Assembly: GCA_050084515.1 (NCBI GenBank)
Contig: CM114272.1
Coordinates: 27,466,001-27,530,000, forward strand
Direction: 5' to 3'
Origin: Blasia pusilla
Taxonomy: Eukaryota; Marchantiophyta; Marchantiopsida; Blasiales
Length of the DNA stretch: 64,000 bases
Of this stretch, positions 43,745-54,420 are shown one piece after another. Position 1 is the first letter of the stretch; every line of letters begins with the position of its first letter. The notes under the pieces were generated by a model. The model had not been told where the DNA came from. It made no database searches and saw only the letters and a program-made list of their open reading frames with translations. The translations under genes and the position numbers were made by a program.

Positions 43745-45690
43745 ATCCATAAAAGATGGAAACCATTTTATTATAAAATAAACCTCAAAAGAGGACAAAG
43801 AAAGGTAATAACAACTCAAAAGAGGAGTAAAAAAAACATTAAAAAATGCAAAAAGAAAATGGCAACAAGCCCACGTAAACACCCGTTCAACGAGCAACAC
43901 GATTGATTGCTTGAAACAAATCTGACAAGAACACGAGTGGTTGGTCAGACGTGAATGGACGACGAGGCGAGCGACCTCCCACCACCTCCGCACGACGTAT
44001 TAATGCCAAGGCTTGTGCACGTTGTAAGGCCACTGAGATGCATTGCCTAAAATAAGTAGTAACTACCGAGAGAGAAGGACTACGGGAAGGGGCAAGGTGA
44101 TGATTCTCGAGGGAGTGGTGAGCACATGTTTTCAGGAAAGTATCAAAAGACACATGTAAATGACCGAATACTTCCACTGCAAACGGAATAAATCCGTCAG
44201 TCGCATGTCTCACAGCATAACTTAACTCCTTGATTCTTGCTGCAGCTTCGGCCGCCAAACCTTTGGTATGTGCAGCTCTACACACCAAGTCAGAACGTGT
44301 TGGATCAGCAACCACCACATCACCTAGTGTCCGGAATCCACCTCGAGACATAACAAGATCCACTCTCCGACGAGAGGTTGCTTGTGTGGTTGAAGGTAGG
44401 ACGTGGAGTTGCTCTTGCCCAACGGTATATCCTGCCGTACGAGCCACCGATGCTACCGCCTCTCTAATGACATCATGTGTGGCCGTTCGTTCTCCACCAT
44501 GTGCACATCGGAGAATATGGATACCCTTGGCATCAATAGGATCCCCGCATACACAATTTGGCACACCTAAGAGAGAAGGATGGGGAAGTCCAATACGTAA
44601 CCGCAAAGCTCTCGAGAATATACTTCGAGGAAGACGAAATAGAAGAATAAGAGGATTTGCCGTAAGCCACGCCCCCGCTCCGGTACCAGCACATGAACGT
44701 AGACGAGCTCGATTAGCGTCGGAGGATGCCTCTTAGAGAATGCTGGAAAAGTTGATTTGATGCAGATTCTCGGAGATATGCTCTTGAAGTCGATCAAGCC
44801 CTTCTGTAATTAGTTGACTGAAAGGGGGTAGAATTGCTTGTGTAGCAAGAGGAAGAAGAGAACGTGCAGATCTTAGTTGTTGTTGAAATAACAAGTCCCC
44901 CTCCTCGACATGGGCGATATGATCCGTCAAGATAGGTGTATCTCCTTGGAGAAACCTTGAAGCCATAATCGGTGCTACCAACGCCCAACTCCCCAAAAGA
45001 TTGCGGGGGCAGATGTGACTGTGGAGGATAGTCCCACCCCTCCAAAAGAAATAGGCAAGATAGCTTGTCGTGAAGCAAAGACACCATCCTCTCCCTCAAA
45101 GGTATTCGGGCCAAGAAGTTGACCAAAAGTTGCCAAGATAGAAGCATCAAAAGAGGCCAGCCGATGTAAGAAGCTTGAAGTGGGAGGACAAGTGCGAAGA
45201 AGGTAGGAAGGTCGTCGAAGAAAACATTGGGAGAGAATCCCATAAGCCACTTGGGGATCCCCAAGATGAGGTAATAAATGAAGCCATACGACGTCTTTCA
45301 AAAGGGCCTCATCCAAGAACTTTGAGACATAGTCGATGAAGCCAATTGGGACCCCAAGAACTCTAACCCCTTCAATGTAAATGGGATAATCAGGAGTAGG
45401 TGGGGTGAATGTTGAGGGAAGGCATGAAGGAGACCATACTCCACATTTACTAGGTTGGACTTTAAAGTTTAAGAAAGAGAGTTGCTCCACAAAATGGGTA
45501 TAAGCAGGAACCACTTCAGAAGGAGGACCTAAAATGTGAGTGTCATCAGCAATAGAAGGAAAAAGACAAGATGGAAATGCTTGCGCTGATGTTCGAAGGG
45601 CACGAAAATGGGCAATGGAAAGTGATTGGTCGTTACCACGGTAATTTATGCGAGGGAGATTATGACAATGATCCACAAAAGTGCTTAGTC
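43745..45690 (-). pseudogene. LINE-B copy, RT end and C-terminal domain
   Basis: Best-preserved LINE-B copy. On the minus strand the frame 45676-44975 begins in RT with IADDTHILGPPSEVVPAYTH (ADD catalytic box) and NFKVQPSKCGVWSP. After frame shifts, frame 44606-43887 (239 codons) carries the C-terminal domain: CVCGDPIDAKGIHILRCAHG (a CxC...H...C cluster), then RRRVDLVMSRGGFRTLGDVV and VADPTRSDLVC. The RVDLV...DVVVADP pattern recalls PD-(D/E)xK nucleases such as the restriction-like endonucleases at the C-terminus of some LINEs; that assignment is tentative. The 3' end at about 43760 on plus is the T-rich tail (TTTATTTTATAATAAAA on minus). The 5' part is missing. Confidence 0.85.
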
Positions 45691-46061
45691 GTTTCCAAGT
45701 TTAAACCGTGTACTAAGCAATAAGATAAGTGGAAAATTTTGAATTTTGAAGGTATTTTGAATTTGAATGCGGGTATGTCCAGTAAATCTAACAGTAGACC
45801 GAGATTCTGAATTCCTGTAGTTCATATGCTTTTAAAAGAATTTGATCTTCGAAGCAAAGTTTTCGTTATTATTTAGGTTCGTGTTGTCATTAATAATATA
45901 TATGTAGTAGATCGAAGGGTGAATTTGCGTGAGCGCCATTTGTGATGTCATAGGTTCATGGTTTCGGGGCCGGTTTTGGCTCTTTGGGTTTTTTCTTCTC
46001 GGTTGTATCCTATGGGTTTCCCATCCCCCTTTTCTATTAAGTTTTATATTTTATATATATT
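45691..46061. other. AT-rich spacer between LINE-B copies
   Basis: No gene seen. T-rich sequence near 46020-46060 precedes the 3' tail of the next LINE-B copy. Confidence 0.4.
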
Positions 46062-46381
46062 CACTTTATTATAAAATAAACCTCAAAAGAAGACAAAGAA
46101 AGAAAATAACAACTCAAAAGAGGAGTCAAAACATGCATAAGAGAATACAAAAAGAAAATAGCAACAAGCCAACGCAAACACCGGCTCAACGAGCTACACG
46201 ATTGATAGCCTGAAACAAATCTGACAAGAATACGAGTGGTTAGTCAGACGTGAATGGATGATGAGGCGAGCGACCCCCCCACCTCCACACGACGTATCAA
46301 TGCCAAGGCTTGTGCATGTTGAAAGGCCACTGAGATGCATTGCCGAAAATAAGTAGAAACTACCGAGAGAGAAGGACTACG
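46062..46381 (-). mobile_element. LINE-B copy split by the gypsy-type element, 3' part
   Basis: Matches 43755-44095 in the same orientation, from the T-rich 3' tail to ...GAAGGACTACG. Homology breaks at 46381 and resumes at 56945, on the other side of the gypsy-type element; the uninterrupted site is visible near 44075-44095. The last four bases, TACG (46378-46381), are repeated at 56945-56948. Confidence 0.88.
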
Positions 46382-46860
46382 TGTCACATCTGAGTAGCCG
46401 ATAGGCCGAGATCTATCGTGGATAGAGCGTAGGAGCCAGCGGACTATCTTGAGTGTAACTTTGTCCCCCGGTGTCAGATGAGGTTGAGGATAGGTCTATT
46501 GTGTCATGAACGTTGTTTCTGATAACTTTCATGTTGAGGTCTTTTACAGCCGGGTGACTTGTTGACCACGTCACCCGCCCCTGGTAACCTATGCACGCAG
46601 GTTACCAAGGGGAGGGTTATTTTTAGGGGAAGAGCCTTATGGCTCTTCCCAACCCTATATAAGAGAGGAAGGTGGCTTTCCTAAACCATCTTTCTCATGT
46701 TGGGCCGTTGGAGCACCTCCCTTGTATGTGTGTGAGATAGGACTAGGGTGCAAGCGTTTGGATTCCTTGATAGCACAAGGTGGACGAGGCTCGATATGCC
46801 GATGTAGATTGAAGAGTGGAGTTTTAGGCTGGGTGTGCTGTTTTTACTACTCTTTATTTT
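46382..46860 (+). repeat. Element copy 2: left terminal repeat A1
   Basis: 479-bp direct repeat of A2 (56167-56806, which carries an extra 160 bp). It starts TGTCACATCTGAG right after the duplicated TACG and ends at TTTATTTT, after which internal sequence starts. Unlike a normal 5' LTR it lacks the B segment. It contains two hairpins (GGTAACCT/AGGTTACC near 46587-46610; GGGAAGAGCC/GGCTCTTCCC near 46627-46650) just upstream of a TATA box, CTATATAAG, near 46652, so it probably carries the promoter. Confidence 0.9.
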
Positions 46861-48669
46861 AACATGAGAAAGATGTCAGGGGCTGGTGGGAATTCGTTGT
46901 TTGCAGGTAGGCAAGCGAGTTGCCTTGGTCGGGAGCCCCTGGAGACGCGTGTGTTGTAGGTGTTGGTCATTTTTCTGTTCGGAAGACCGTGGGCGGAAGC
47001 GCTGTCCGTTTTTTCTCAGATTTTGCTGGGACAGATTGACGCGGGACAGCAATCGAGTGTAGTGTGCGGTGGGGCGTCGGGTGTACGCGAGTGAGTGTGT
47101 CGGGAAAGAGAGAGTTAAGTCTTGCAGTCATGGGGGGTTGTTAAGTCAAGGCGACTAAGTTGGAGCTGCAGTTCTTTAGGTCACAAAGTAGCCTTAGGTC
47201 ACGGCTAGATCAAGTTACAGGGCTAGGTCGAAACATTTAGGTCAAGGGCGCAGTGTGGGGTGCGTAAAGTAGGTGTAAGTATGCTTAGGGCCGCGGATTC
47301 GGGAGTTGCAAGCCGGACGGTCGGAAAAGGCGTCCGGAGAACCGAGAGAGCGTCGAGCAAGGATGGGCCGCGTAGGTGGCAGGGCTAAGATGTAAGGCGG
47401 ATGCGCGTCAAGTAGGAAGGAAGAGGCACATAGGGATGTGTGAGCCAGGAGGAAGGGTAGACTCGGTAGAGTAGCTGTGCGGAGCTGTGCGGAGCTCCAG
47501 GAACGAAGGAGGTACGGGAGGGGCCATTATGGCTCCAAGGAAATGGGGCTGGCAAAGAGGGGAGGGATGCCGCATAGGGCGGCGTGCCCGCATTAAGTAG
47601 GACGCGGACCAGGGAGGTCCGTCTACGGAGCCGGGTGAGCTCCTAAGGTCAAGGCAGAAGCTGGTGAAGGAGAAAGTGGTGGGGGACGCGGAACGAAAGG
47701 AGGAAGGAGGAGGAAGGCAGGGGAGCTCGGAGTAGGGCAAGGCATAGGGGCGCGGGCCAGGCCCCCCTCCCCTGCATTTAATGCTCCAAGGTAGGGGTCG
47801 AGGTAGGACGCGAGAAGTGACGGGGTTGATAGGTTTGGAGCGGCCGTGGTTGGTGAGCTAACGTGGTTGGTAGGACGGACGAGGTCGATCTGGAGAACGT
47901 GGTAGGGCACAGGCAGATAGGGTAGGAGCAAGGAGTTGGACGTGGGTGATTTGGGTTACGTAGTAGCAGGGGTGTTTATGACATGGTTCTTTTGGGTCAT
48001 GAATCACGAGTGGTGATGGGATTGGCTAGTTGTTGAGGGTTTGTGATGGTGTGGTTGTGATGGAGACTCACGTGTTGATGCTGACGGGAGGTTTGACATG
48101 CTCTTCGAGAAGAGTGTCGTGTTGCAGAGGTTGTCATACCACATGGAGAAGTGAGATTGTCATGTGTGATTGAGAGTGCTGGGTAGCGGGTAGTAGCTGG
48201 TGCTAGGTGGGTGCAGCGATGGTGACGAGTGTAGATTCTTTTCATGTGTAGCATGTTGGTGGATATACGGCGGTTGCCGCGTAGGGGTCGCATGTATGAC
48301 CCGAGAGTGTTGCTAGATTCGTAAGTAAGTTGGGAGGCTCATGGTGAGCTTGAGTGTTGAGTGTGCGTGAGGCCGGGTATGTCATCACGGGATTGATGTT
48401 AGCATAGGTGAGCTAGTAAGGAGTTTGGGAGACTCTCGGTGAGTCAGAGTGCTTGAGGGGGTGAGACAAGGTTTGTCTTCACGGCGTTCTTCCAGGGTTC
48501 GGAAGAACAGGGTAGTGCTAGCAATGTTAGTGGTGTGACACGGAGTGGAGTGAGATACAGAGGGGTTACCAGTGAGGAGCTACCTCGACATCCATCCGTG
48601 GCTGGATCGTCATCACTAGACACTGGGTCTGGTGACGAGAGATAGAGACAGTAGTACTTGGCAGGAGAT
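46861..48669 (+). other. Element copy 2: untranslated leader
   Basis: About 1.8 kb between A1 and gag, GC-rich, with no recognisable domain. I see no convincing tRNA primer-binding site immediately after A1, unlike the copia element at 3802. Confidence 0.5.
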
Positions 48670-49532
48670 GGCCAACATGGGCCAATGGGGCATGCGTCGT
48701 TTCTCGGGTGCAGTGGGCACCATCAACTTAGATGATTTTATCCAGGAGTTCGACATGTGGTGCGACTTCCAAGAGATACGGACCCCCTGACACGGCTCAA
48801 CCCTTTCATGGCATGGAAGGGGTTGTTCCAGCACTTGGAGGGTCCTCCGATGGATGACTACATGGAGTTTCGATCACTATATTCAGTAGAGTTGATGCCT
48901 GAAGGATGTATTGGGCTCTAGGGTATGTGTCCACTAGTGGTCGCGAGGCATATGATGGGATTGTGACGGCTGGATTTTCTCGAGAGTCGACGGGTCCACA
49001 AGTGACGGTGACCCCATAGGTGCCATAGCGAGCACCAGTACCACGGGAGCGGGCCAGTGTGCCCAAAGAGCAGGGCGGGTACCGTGAGCCTATAAGGCAA
49101 CGACCCGTACCTACATATGTTGCCCAGCAGGGACCGATGTGGTCTTGTTGGATGTGTGGAGGGCCCCATAGGCAGAGAGACTGCCCACAGCATGGGAGAG
49201 GACCACCAGCGCCTCCGATTGCTCAGGAGCCACAGAGGATGGCCCCACCACAGCACCAGTGTGACTATTGCCACAGATATGGTCATACTAGGGATAGATG
49301 TTTTGACCTTCGCCGAGAGGCACGTCCAGAGGTAGGCCGAGGGTCTGGGGGCGGTCGTCCTGGAGGACGTCGGGGAGTTCTTCATGGACGTGGTGGTAGA
49401 GGACCACCACCAGCCAGAGGAGATGGAGCAGGACCACCAGAGCCGGCACTTCTCTCACGCATCGATCAGTTGGAGCAGAGGATTGCTGCCATGACGATGA
49501 TGCGGCTTAGGAAATGGAGGCTGAGCGGCTAG
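48670..49532 (+). pseudogene. Element copy 2: gag with two zinc knuckles
   Basis: The capsid-like start (MGQWGMRRFSGAVGTINLDD, then FIQEFDMWCDFQEIRTP) is followed by stops from 48788 on. The last part is open at 49059-49532 and holds the nucleocapsid: CWMCGGPHRQRDC (spacing CX2CX3HX4C, one residue short of the usual knuckle) and CDYCHRYGHTRDRC (a canonical CX2CX4HX4C knuckle). A Gly/Arg-rich tail (GRGSGGGRPGGRRG) follows. This is the RNA-binding structural protein of the particle. Copy 1 lacks this region. Confidence 0.85.
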
Positions 49533-49533
49533 T

Positions 49534-50834
49534 GTGACTCCAGCTTCTACCTCTTATCCTGACCCGGGTGAGGATCTCGCCAGTATGGGATTTATGTGTA
49601 GTGCAGCCCAGCTTGAGGCAGCTGCAATGCTGACTCGGGGTGCTGCGAGAGGCACGGAGCCATCGAGAGGTGGAGTTGAGATTGACCCACCAGAGGGGAC
49701 TGATGGGCGGCAGGCCAGGGTTCCACAATCATTCACATTGTCGGAGGCACTACACACACCATCGATGGTGCCTCGACGACCAGCAATGCCTACAGCTCAG
49801 GCACCTACGTCGACGTCACGAGGAGTTGGAGTGACAACTCCTATGCCGGCTCGAGTGGAGTCAGTGTTGACCATAGTGTTGGAGGTAGCCACTAGAGTGA
49901 GTCAGACTCCACTATTTTCCGCCATAGAGTTGGCGACGTTGGGAGTTGGACCAGCTGAGGTGTTCCGATTGGCCGCCACGTTGTGTGAGCGTGGAGCGGT
50001 GACTGCTTCTTGTTCAGAGGTAGTTGAGGAGGTGGTGGACTTGCCCTCAGAGTTGGTGCTCGAGACGTTCCCCACAAAGTCATGGCATGCGGCGGCGGAA
50101 AAGTTGGTAGATATGCCAACTCGACCGGCCATAGAGCGAGCGTGGTGACACGTGGAGTAGTGTTACTGGATAACCGAGCTCGAGTATTTCGCTTGGTTAG
50201 TCCGACAGGGACAGTATACCACCCGCGACGTGTCCTACTTGATTCGGAAGCGCAACCCTTGATGTTAGGGAAGGCGGCGTGTTTAGCGTTAAGGTTACGG
50301 AAGGCCGACATTGAGCCTTGTCTCTTCCAGATACAAACCTCGATTGGGGGCATGTCACCCACGTAGTATATGACTCGACAGGAGATAGTTGTCAGAGTCC
50401 AGCCAAAGCATGAGACGGATAGTGCTATGGTGCGCACACGTGCGATTACGACATCAGCTGAGTCGTACGATGTGTTGGTGGGGAGTACAGTGTTATATCC
50501 CCTAAGATTCATCCTTGACTTCTGGGAGGAGACCGTTGCTTGTCGGCCACGATGGCGGTCAGGTGACGGCTGGATGAGTCAGTTACCCGTGCAGTTTGCG
50601 GGACGAGGTGGTCGATCACGAGGCGAATCTGTGACCATGTTGGCGGCTTTCACAGGTAGTGTTAGATGGCCAGGAGATTGTTGGAGGGGAATGCACATGC
50701 GGAGGATGTCCCAGAAGCGGATAGTCCCACAGAGAGACAGGCCATGGCGAGTGTCTCTTCCCATGTTGGCGAGACCTCTTCACCATTGTGGGATACAACT
50801 CGAGAGCTACAGAGGAGTGCCGACGACCTTGTGA
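49534..50834 (+). pseudogene. Element copy 2: linker and aspartic protease region
   Basis: The frame 49534-50148 (204 codons) is a Thr/Pro-rich linker ending in a conserved block (PAEVFRLAATLCERGAVTA) also found in copy 1. The protease region follows near 50150-50620: VVLLDNRARVFRLV, then LLDSEAQPLMLGKAA, where the D-S/T-G-A active-site box has Glu in place of Gly, then YDVLVGSTVLYPLRFILDFW. Stops at 50146-50148 and 50364-50366 interrupt the frame. The role would be processing of the polyprotein, but this copy cannot do it. Confidence 0.75.
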
Positions 50835-50929
50835 GACACGCATGGAGTCATGTTTTTATCCCGGAGCAGCGAGAGTCACGTGGCGATCGAGCCCTTGGAG
50901 TGGAGACGTTGACCCCACTGGATACCACA

Positions 50930-51930
50930 CCCGTTGTGTGGCAGTGCCCAGAGGAGGGTGTTAGGGTGTTAGATCTCTTCGGATGGATTAGCAACGGATT
51001 GGCTGCAGTATTGTAGGCGGGCATACGGGTGCATCAGTACCTTTATGTGGAGAGAGATGAGACCACGCGGCGAGTATCATTATGTCACGTAGCAAGATTG
51101 GTCCAGAGGTATCCTGGGGTGTTGCCGGTATATGCAGTACAGGGATATCAACATACACTACCCGCCGACATCTCTTTGGTGGGGGCGCAGGATCTAGATA
51201 GAGTTGGCACCATTCATTTGGTGACTGTTGGATGGCCATGCCAAGGTCATTCATCAGCTGGCCGAGGATTTGGATTGCAGGATCCGAGGTCACGGATGTT
51301 TTGGGAGATGCTACGGGTAGTACGACACTTGCAAGAGAGTCAGACATGTTCTCCTACGTACATCTTGGAAAACGTGCCGTTGTTGGGAGACACTCGTGCA
51401 CGTGTGATGACGAGTGTGTATCAGGTGAGGTCGTGGTTGGGACCTGCTCTGTTATTAGATGTGGCGAGAGTTGGATCACGTGCCCATCATCCACGAGTGT
51501 GGTGGACAAACCTGATACCATCAGAGGTACTGAGTCGAGCATACGATGGAGTCCAGAGAGCACTACATCTCACAGTGGATGCTATTTTAGGCTTAGGGCG
51601 TCGATCTCACGTGGTGACACGAAATGATAGACCACCGTCGGCCATGGCCAATAGGGTGGGGGAGTTGAGGGCAGCCTTACCTACGTTGGTGAGCTTCCCA
51701 GCATCCCATGCCTTTCGTCAGGGAGGGCCAGGCATAATTTGGGATGAGGTGACCAGACCATTGGAGGAGATGAGCGTGAGCGCGCCATGGGGTTCGCTAC
51801 CAGTACTACGGCGGTGCCAGGGATGACTGAGGCATCCCGGAGACAGGTATTGGGGCAGGCGATGGACCTCAACTGTCTCACATGGATAGTCAACCTAGGT
51901 ATGGCTGAGCAGAGACGGATGCAAGTGTCA
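50930..51930 (+). pseudogene. C5-cytosine DNA methyltransferase domain in retroelement pol, copy 2
   Basis: Better of the two methyltransferase domains. Motif I: LDLFGWISNGLAAVL at about 50970-51013, a TAG at 51014-51016, then AGIRVHQYLYVERDET. Motif IV: VGWPCQGHSSAGRGFGLQDP with the catalytic Cys codon at 51239-51241, followed by RSRMFWEMLRVVRHL. Motif VI: TYILENVPLLGD near 51357-51390. Motif VIII: ARVGSRAHHPRVWWTNLIP near 51460-51516. After a frameshift near 51770 the C-terminal block reads ERERAMGFATSTTAVPG, then VLGQAMDLNCLTWIVNLG (51776-51905). This order and the SRAHHPRxWWTN and ER.MGF..G segments match DNMT3/DRM-type enzymes, which act as de novo methyltransferases. The domain is about 320 residues, near the usual catalytic-domain size, with no separate regulatory domain beside it. 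Confidence 0.87.
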
Positions 51931-52260
51931 TCCATGCCGTCACGTCCATGAGTTGGACCATTGCCTACAGGGTCTGTACAGGCATTGGCTGGTGGCGAGA
52001 CGAGGAGAGATAGGCACCCATGGACTTCCTGGGACGTCGTTCGATCAGAGAGTGCGAAGGCGGCTAGAGTAGCACATGTTCATTTTTTGGATGCGGAGCA
52101 TGGTGTAGGAGGTCAGAGTGGAGTGGCTGTTGCGGAGGTGGCTAGGGTTGCTACAAAGAAACCAAAGTCGGAGGTTGCGTCCTCTCCGAGTGAGGTCACG
52201 ATAGAGACTTGGGAGCATGTGATAGGTCTCAAGTAGATAGGAGGAGAGCGACGGCGAGTT
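51931..52260 (+). other. Element copy 2: linker between methyltransferase and RT
   Basis: Conserved with copy 1 (ALAGGETRRDRHPWTSWDV). No domain recognised. It is cut by the LINE-A insertion starting at 52261. Confidence 0.6.
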
Positions 52261-52981
52261 CATCACTTACATCGCAAGGGTGAGATCTCTTGATGTTTCT
52301 CGCCTCCCTCATCAAGCTTTGCGAGCCACACGTTCCATAGGGTGGATGGCGGATGTGGTGACTTGATCTTCAAAGTGGAATGTGGCGGAACGCGATTGGG
52401 ACTTGAAACCGATGGCCCTCCGTGAGCATCTACAGAAGCAATCTCTCAACATCATTTGGAGCAGTCCGGGCACCAAAATGGAGTTTTATCAACTTCATGT
52501 TAATCCTATGCTTGTATATTGTGAACAAGGATACCTACTTGCAGGGATCTCCACGTTCTTACGACATATTATCGCACGTCATAGAACTGGGTCACATAGG
52601 CTAGGAATTGAGGAAGGACGATGGTTTAAAATTGATAGAAGTGAACGAATTTGTAGGTTATGTGCCGGAGAAAATATTGAAGATGAAGAGCATGTGTTTG
52701 TTACATGTCCAAGGTATGAAGAAATTAGACTAGCTCATAAAATAGATGTGGAGAATTTCTATTCTTTACTACAGCTAGTGCTTTATGATTTAGGTTGTTA
52801 TCTTAGGGACGTCATCATTCATCGCTCAACTGCTCTAGGCTGTAGCTAGGAGAAGGTCTTAAGCATCTTTTTCAGGGTCAGTGAATGAATGACTTGTAAT
52901 GTGTTTTTCAGCCTTTTGACCCTTTGGGTCCCACGGGCTTGATCTATTCACCATTTACCATTTACCATTTACCATTTACCA
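52261..52981 (+). mobile_element. LINE-A 3' fragment inserted in the gypsy-type element
   Basis: 5'-truncated LINE-A matching 2440-2846 and carrying on to the 3' end. The frame 52382-52849 includes the terminal zinc cluster (CRLCAGENIEDEEHVFVTCP) and ends at a stop, followed by a 3' UTR and a terminal tandem repeat of ACCATTT (about four units, 52950-52981). Flanking gypsy-type sequence is continuous with copy 1 on both sides. It shows what the intact LINE-A 3' end looks like: a short tandem repeat, not poly(A). Confidence 0.9.
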
Positions 52982-53015
52982 TAGGTTTCTGAGAGGGCAT
53001 GTCAATTTTTTTGCC

Positions 53016-54420
53016 TTGAGTATGAGAGACTTGGGTACGCTGAAGGGTCCCAGGATACGGATTGAGTTGGCTAGTGATACGCCGATCTTTCATCAATCCT
53101 ATAGGTATTCTGATATGGAGCGAGCCTTGATTCAGAGCAGGAGTCAGGACTTGTTGGAGGCAGGACTTGTGGAGTTATCACATGGAGAGTATCCATCTGC
53201 CACAGTCATGCCGGCAAAGAAGGGCATGTATGGAAATTGGACGGATAGGCGGATGTGTGGAGATTACCGTCCTATCAACTGACAGACGAGATCAGATCGG
53301 TACGCCATGCCTACTCCTGAGGAGATCTTTGATGCGGTAGGGCATGCAAAGATCTTCAATACTTTAGATCTCCGTGCTGGCTATCATCAACTTCCTATCA
53401 GGTTGGAGGACACGGAGAAGACAGCATTGTGGGGGATAGATCGGTTCGGGAGAGATTACTTGTATCAGTGGCGGTTCTTACCATTTGGGTTGAAGAACGT
53501 GCCAACAGAGTTTCAGAGAGTGATGGATAGGATTCTGGATGGCTTGGATTTTGTACGATGTTACATAGATGATATTCTTATCTTCACTTCCACGGTTGAG
53601 GAGCATGAGCAACACTTGGAGGAGGTGTTTCGGAGATTGCAGTTACATGGATTGAAGTTACATCCAGGCAAGTGCAGATTCTTTCAGGAGAAGATTGAGT
53701 ACTTGGGACACACCATATACCCGAGTGGGTTAGGCTTTTAGCAGACGAAGGTAGAGGCTATTGCGCAGATTCCACACCCTATAGATGTGAGTCGAGTCCA
53801 AGCACGGAGACTTGGACTGGCGAACTTCTATCGACGATATGTCAAGGGTTTTAGTGCGATCGCAAAGTCTTTGACCTTGTTGACGAGACTTGATCAGGTT
53901 TGGTTGTGGGGAGATGATCAGGAGCAAGCATTTCAGGAGCTCAAGGACAGGTTCACGTCCTCATCCATTTTACAGAGACCGGTTAGGGGTCGCCCATTCC
54001 AGTTACATACGGATTGGAGCATGTTGGGTCTAGGAGGAGTGCTTACTCGGAGGGATGACAAGGAGAGGGAGTTCGTTATGGCTTACGCGAGCCGATCGAA
54101 CAACATTGCAGAGGCAAAGTACAGCTCCTACGAGGGAGAGTCCTTGGCTGAAGTGTGGGCCGTGGCACATTTCACGTGCTATTTATTTGGCAACCCTTTC
54201 ACACTTACCACTGATCATCAGCCGTTGAGGTGGTTGATGGAGTCCGACAAGCTTATGGGAAAGCTTGCCAGGTGGGCTCTATTACTACAGGAGTATGAGT
54301 TTGAGGTGGTTCATAGGCCAGGTCGGCTGAACCTAGATGCAGATGGGTTGAGTTGTAACCCATGTCTGAGTCCGAGAGACGACATAGGAGCTCGATGGCA
54401 CGGAGAGAGTGATGAGGAGA
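53016..54420 (+). pseudogene. Element copy 2: reverse transcriptase and RNase H
   Basis: RT with MRDLGTLKGPRIRIEL, MCGDYRPIN, LDLRAGYHQLPIRL, LPFGLKNVPTEFQRVMD and the catalytic box RCYIDDILIF (near 53560-53590). LHPGKCRFF and YLGHTIYPSGLGF follow. TGA at 53281-53283 and TAG at 53739-53741 break the frame; the latter is CAG in copy 1. RNase H from 53970 shows FQLHTDWSMLGLGGVL, YSSYEGESLAEVWAVAHFTC, LTTDHQPLRWLM and NLDADGLSCNP. The domain order protease, RT, RNase H, integrase is that of Ty3/gypsy. Confidence 0.9.

Noticed and set aside
43887-44606. 239-codon frame as a host gene of unknown function
   Set aside because: Three dispersed copies with a T-rich tail and an upstream RT block make it part of LINE-B.
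44230-44736. 168-codon plus-strand frame
   Set aside because: Antisense shadow of the LINE-B C-terminal domain, seen at the same place in the other copies.
46382-46860. A1 as an ordinary complete 5' LTR
   Set aside because: The matching right end carries an extra B segment on both sides of A2, and the target duplication lies outside A1 and B2; a plain LTR pair does not fit.
47408-48293. Minus-strand open frames in the leader of gypsy-type copy 2
   Set aside because: Low-complexity Pro/Ser/Thr translations of GC-rich DNA with no domain; not supported as genes.
48918-49385. Minus-strand 155-codon frame
   Set aside because: Lies opposite the gag zinc-knuckle frame, which has clear domain evidence.
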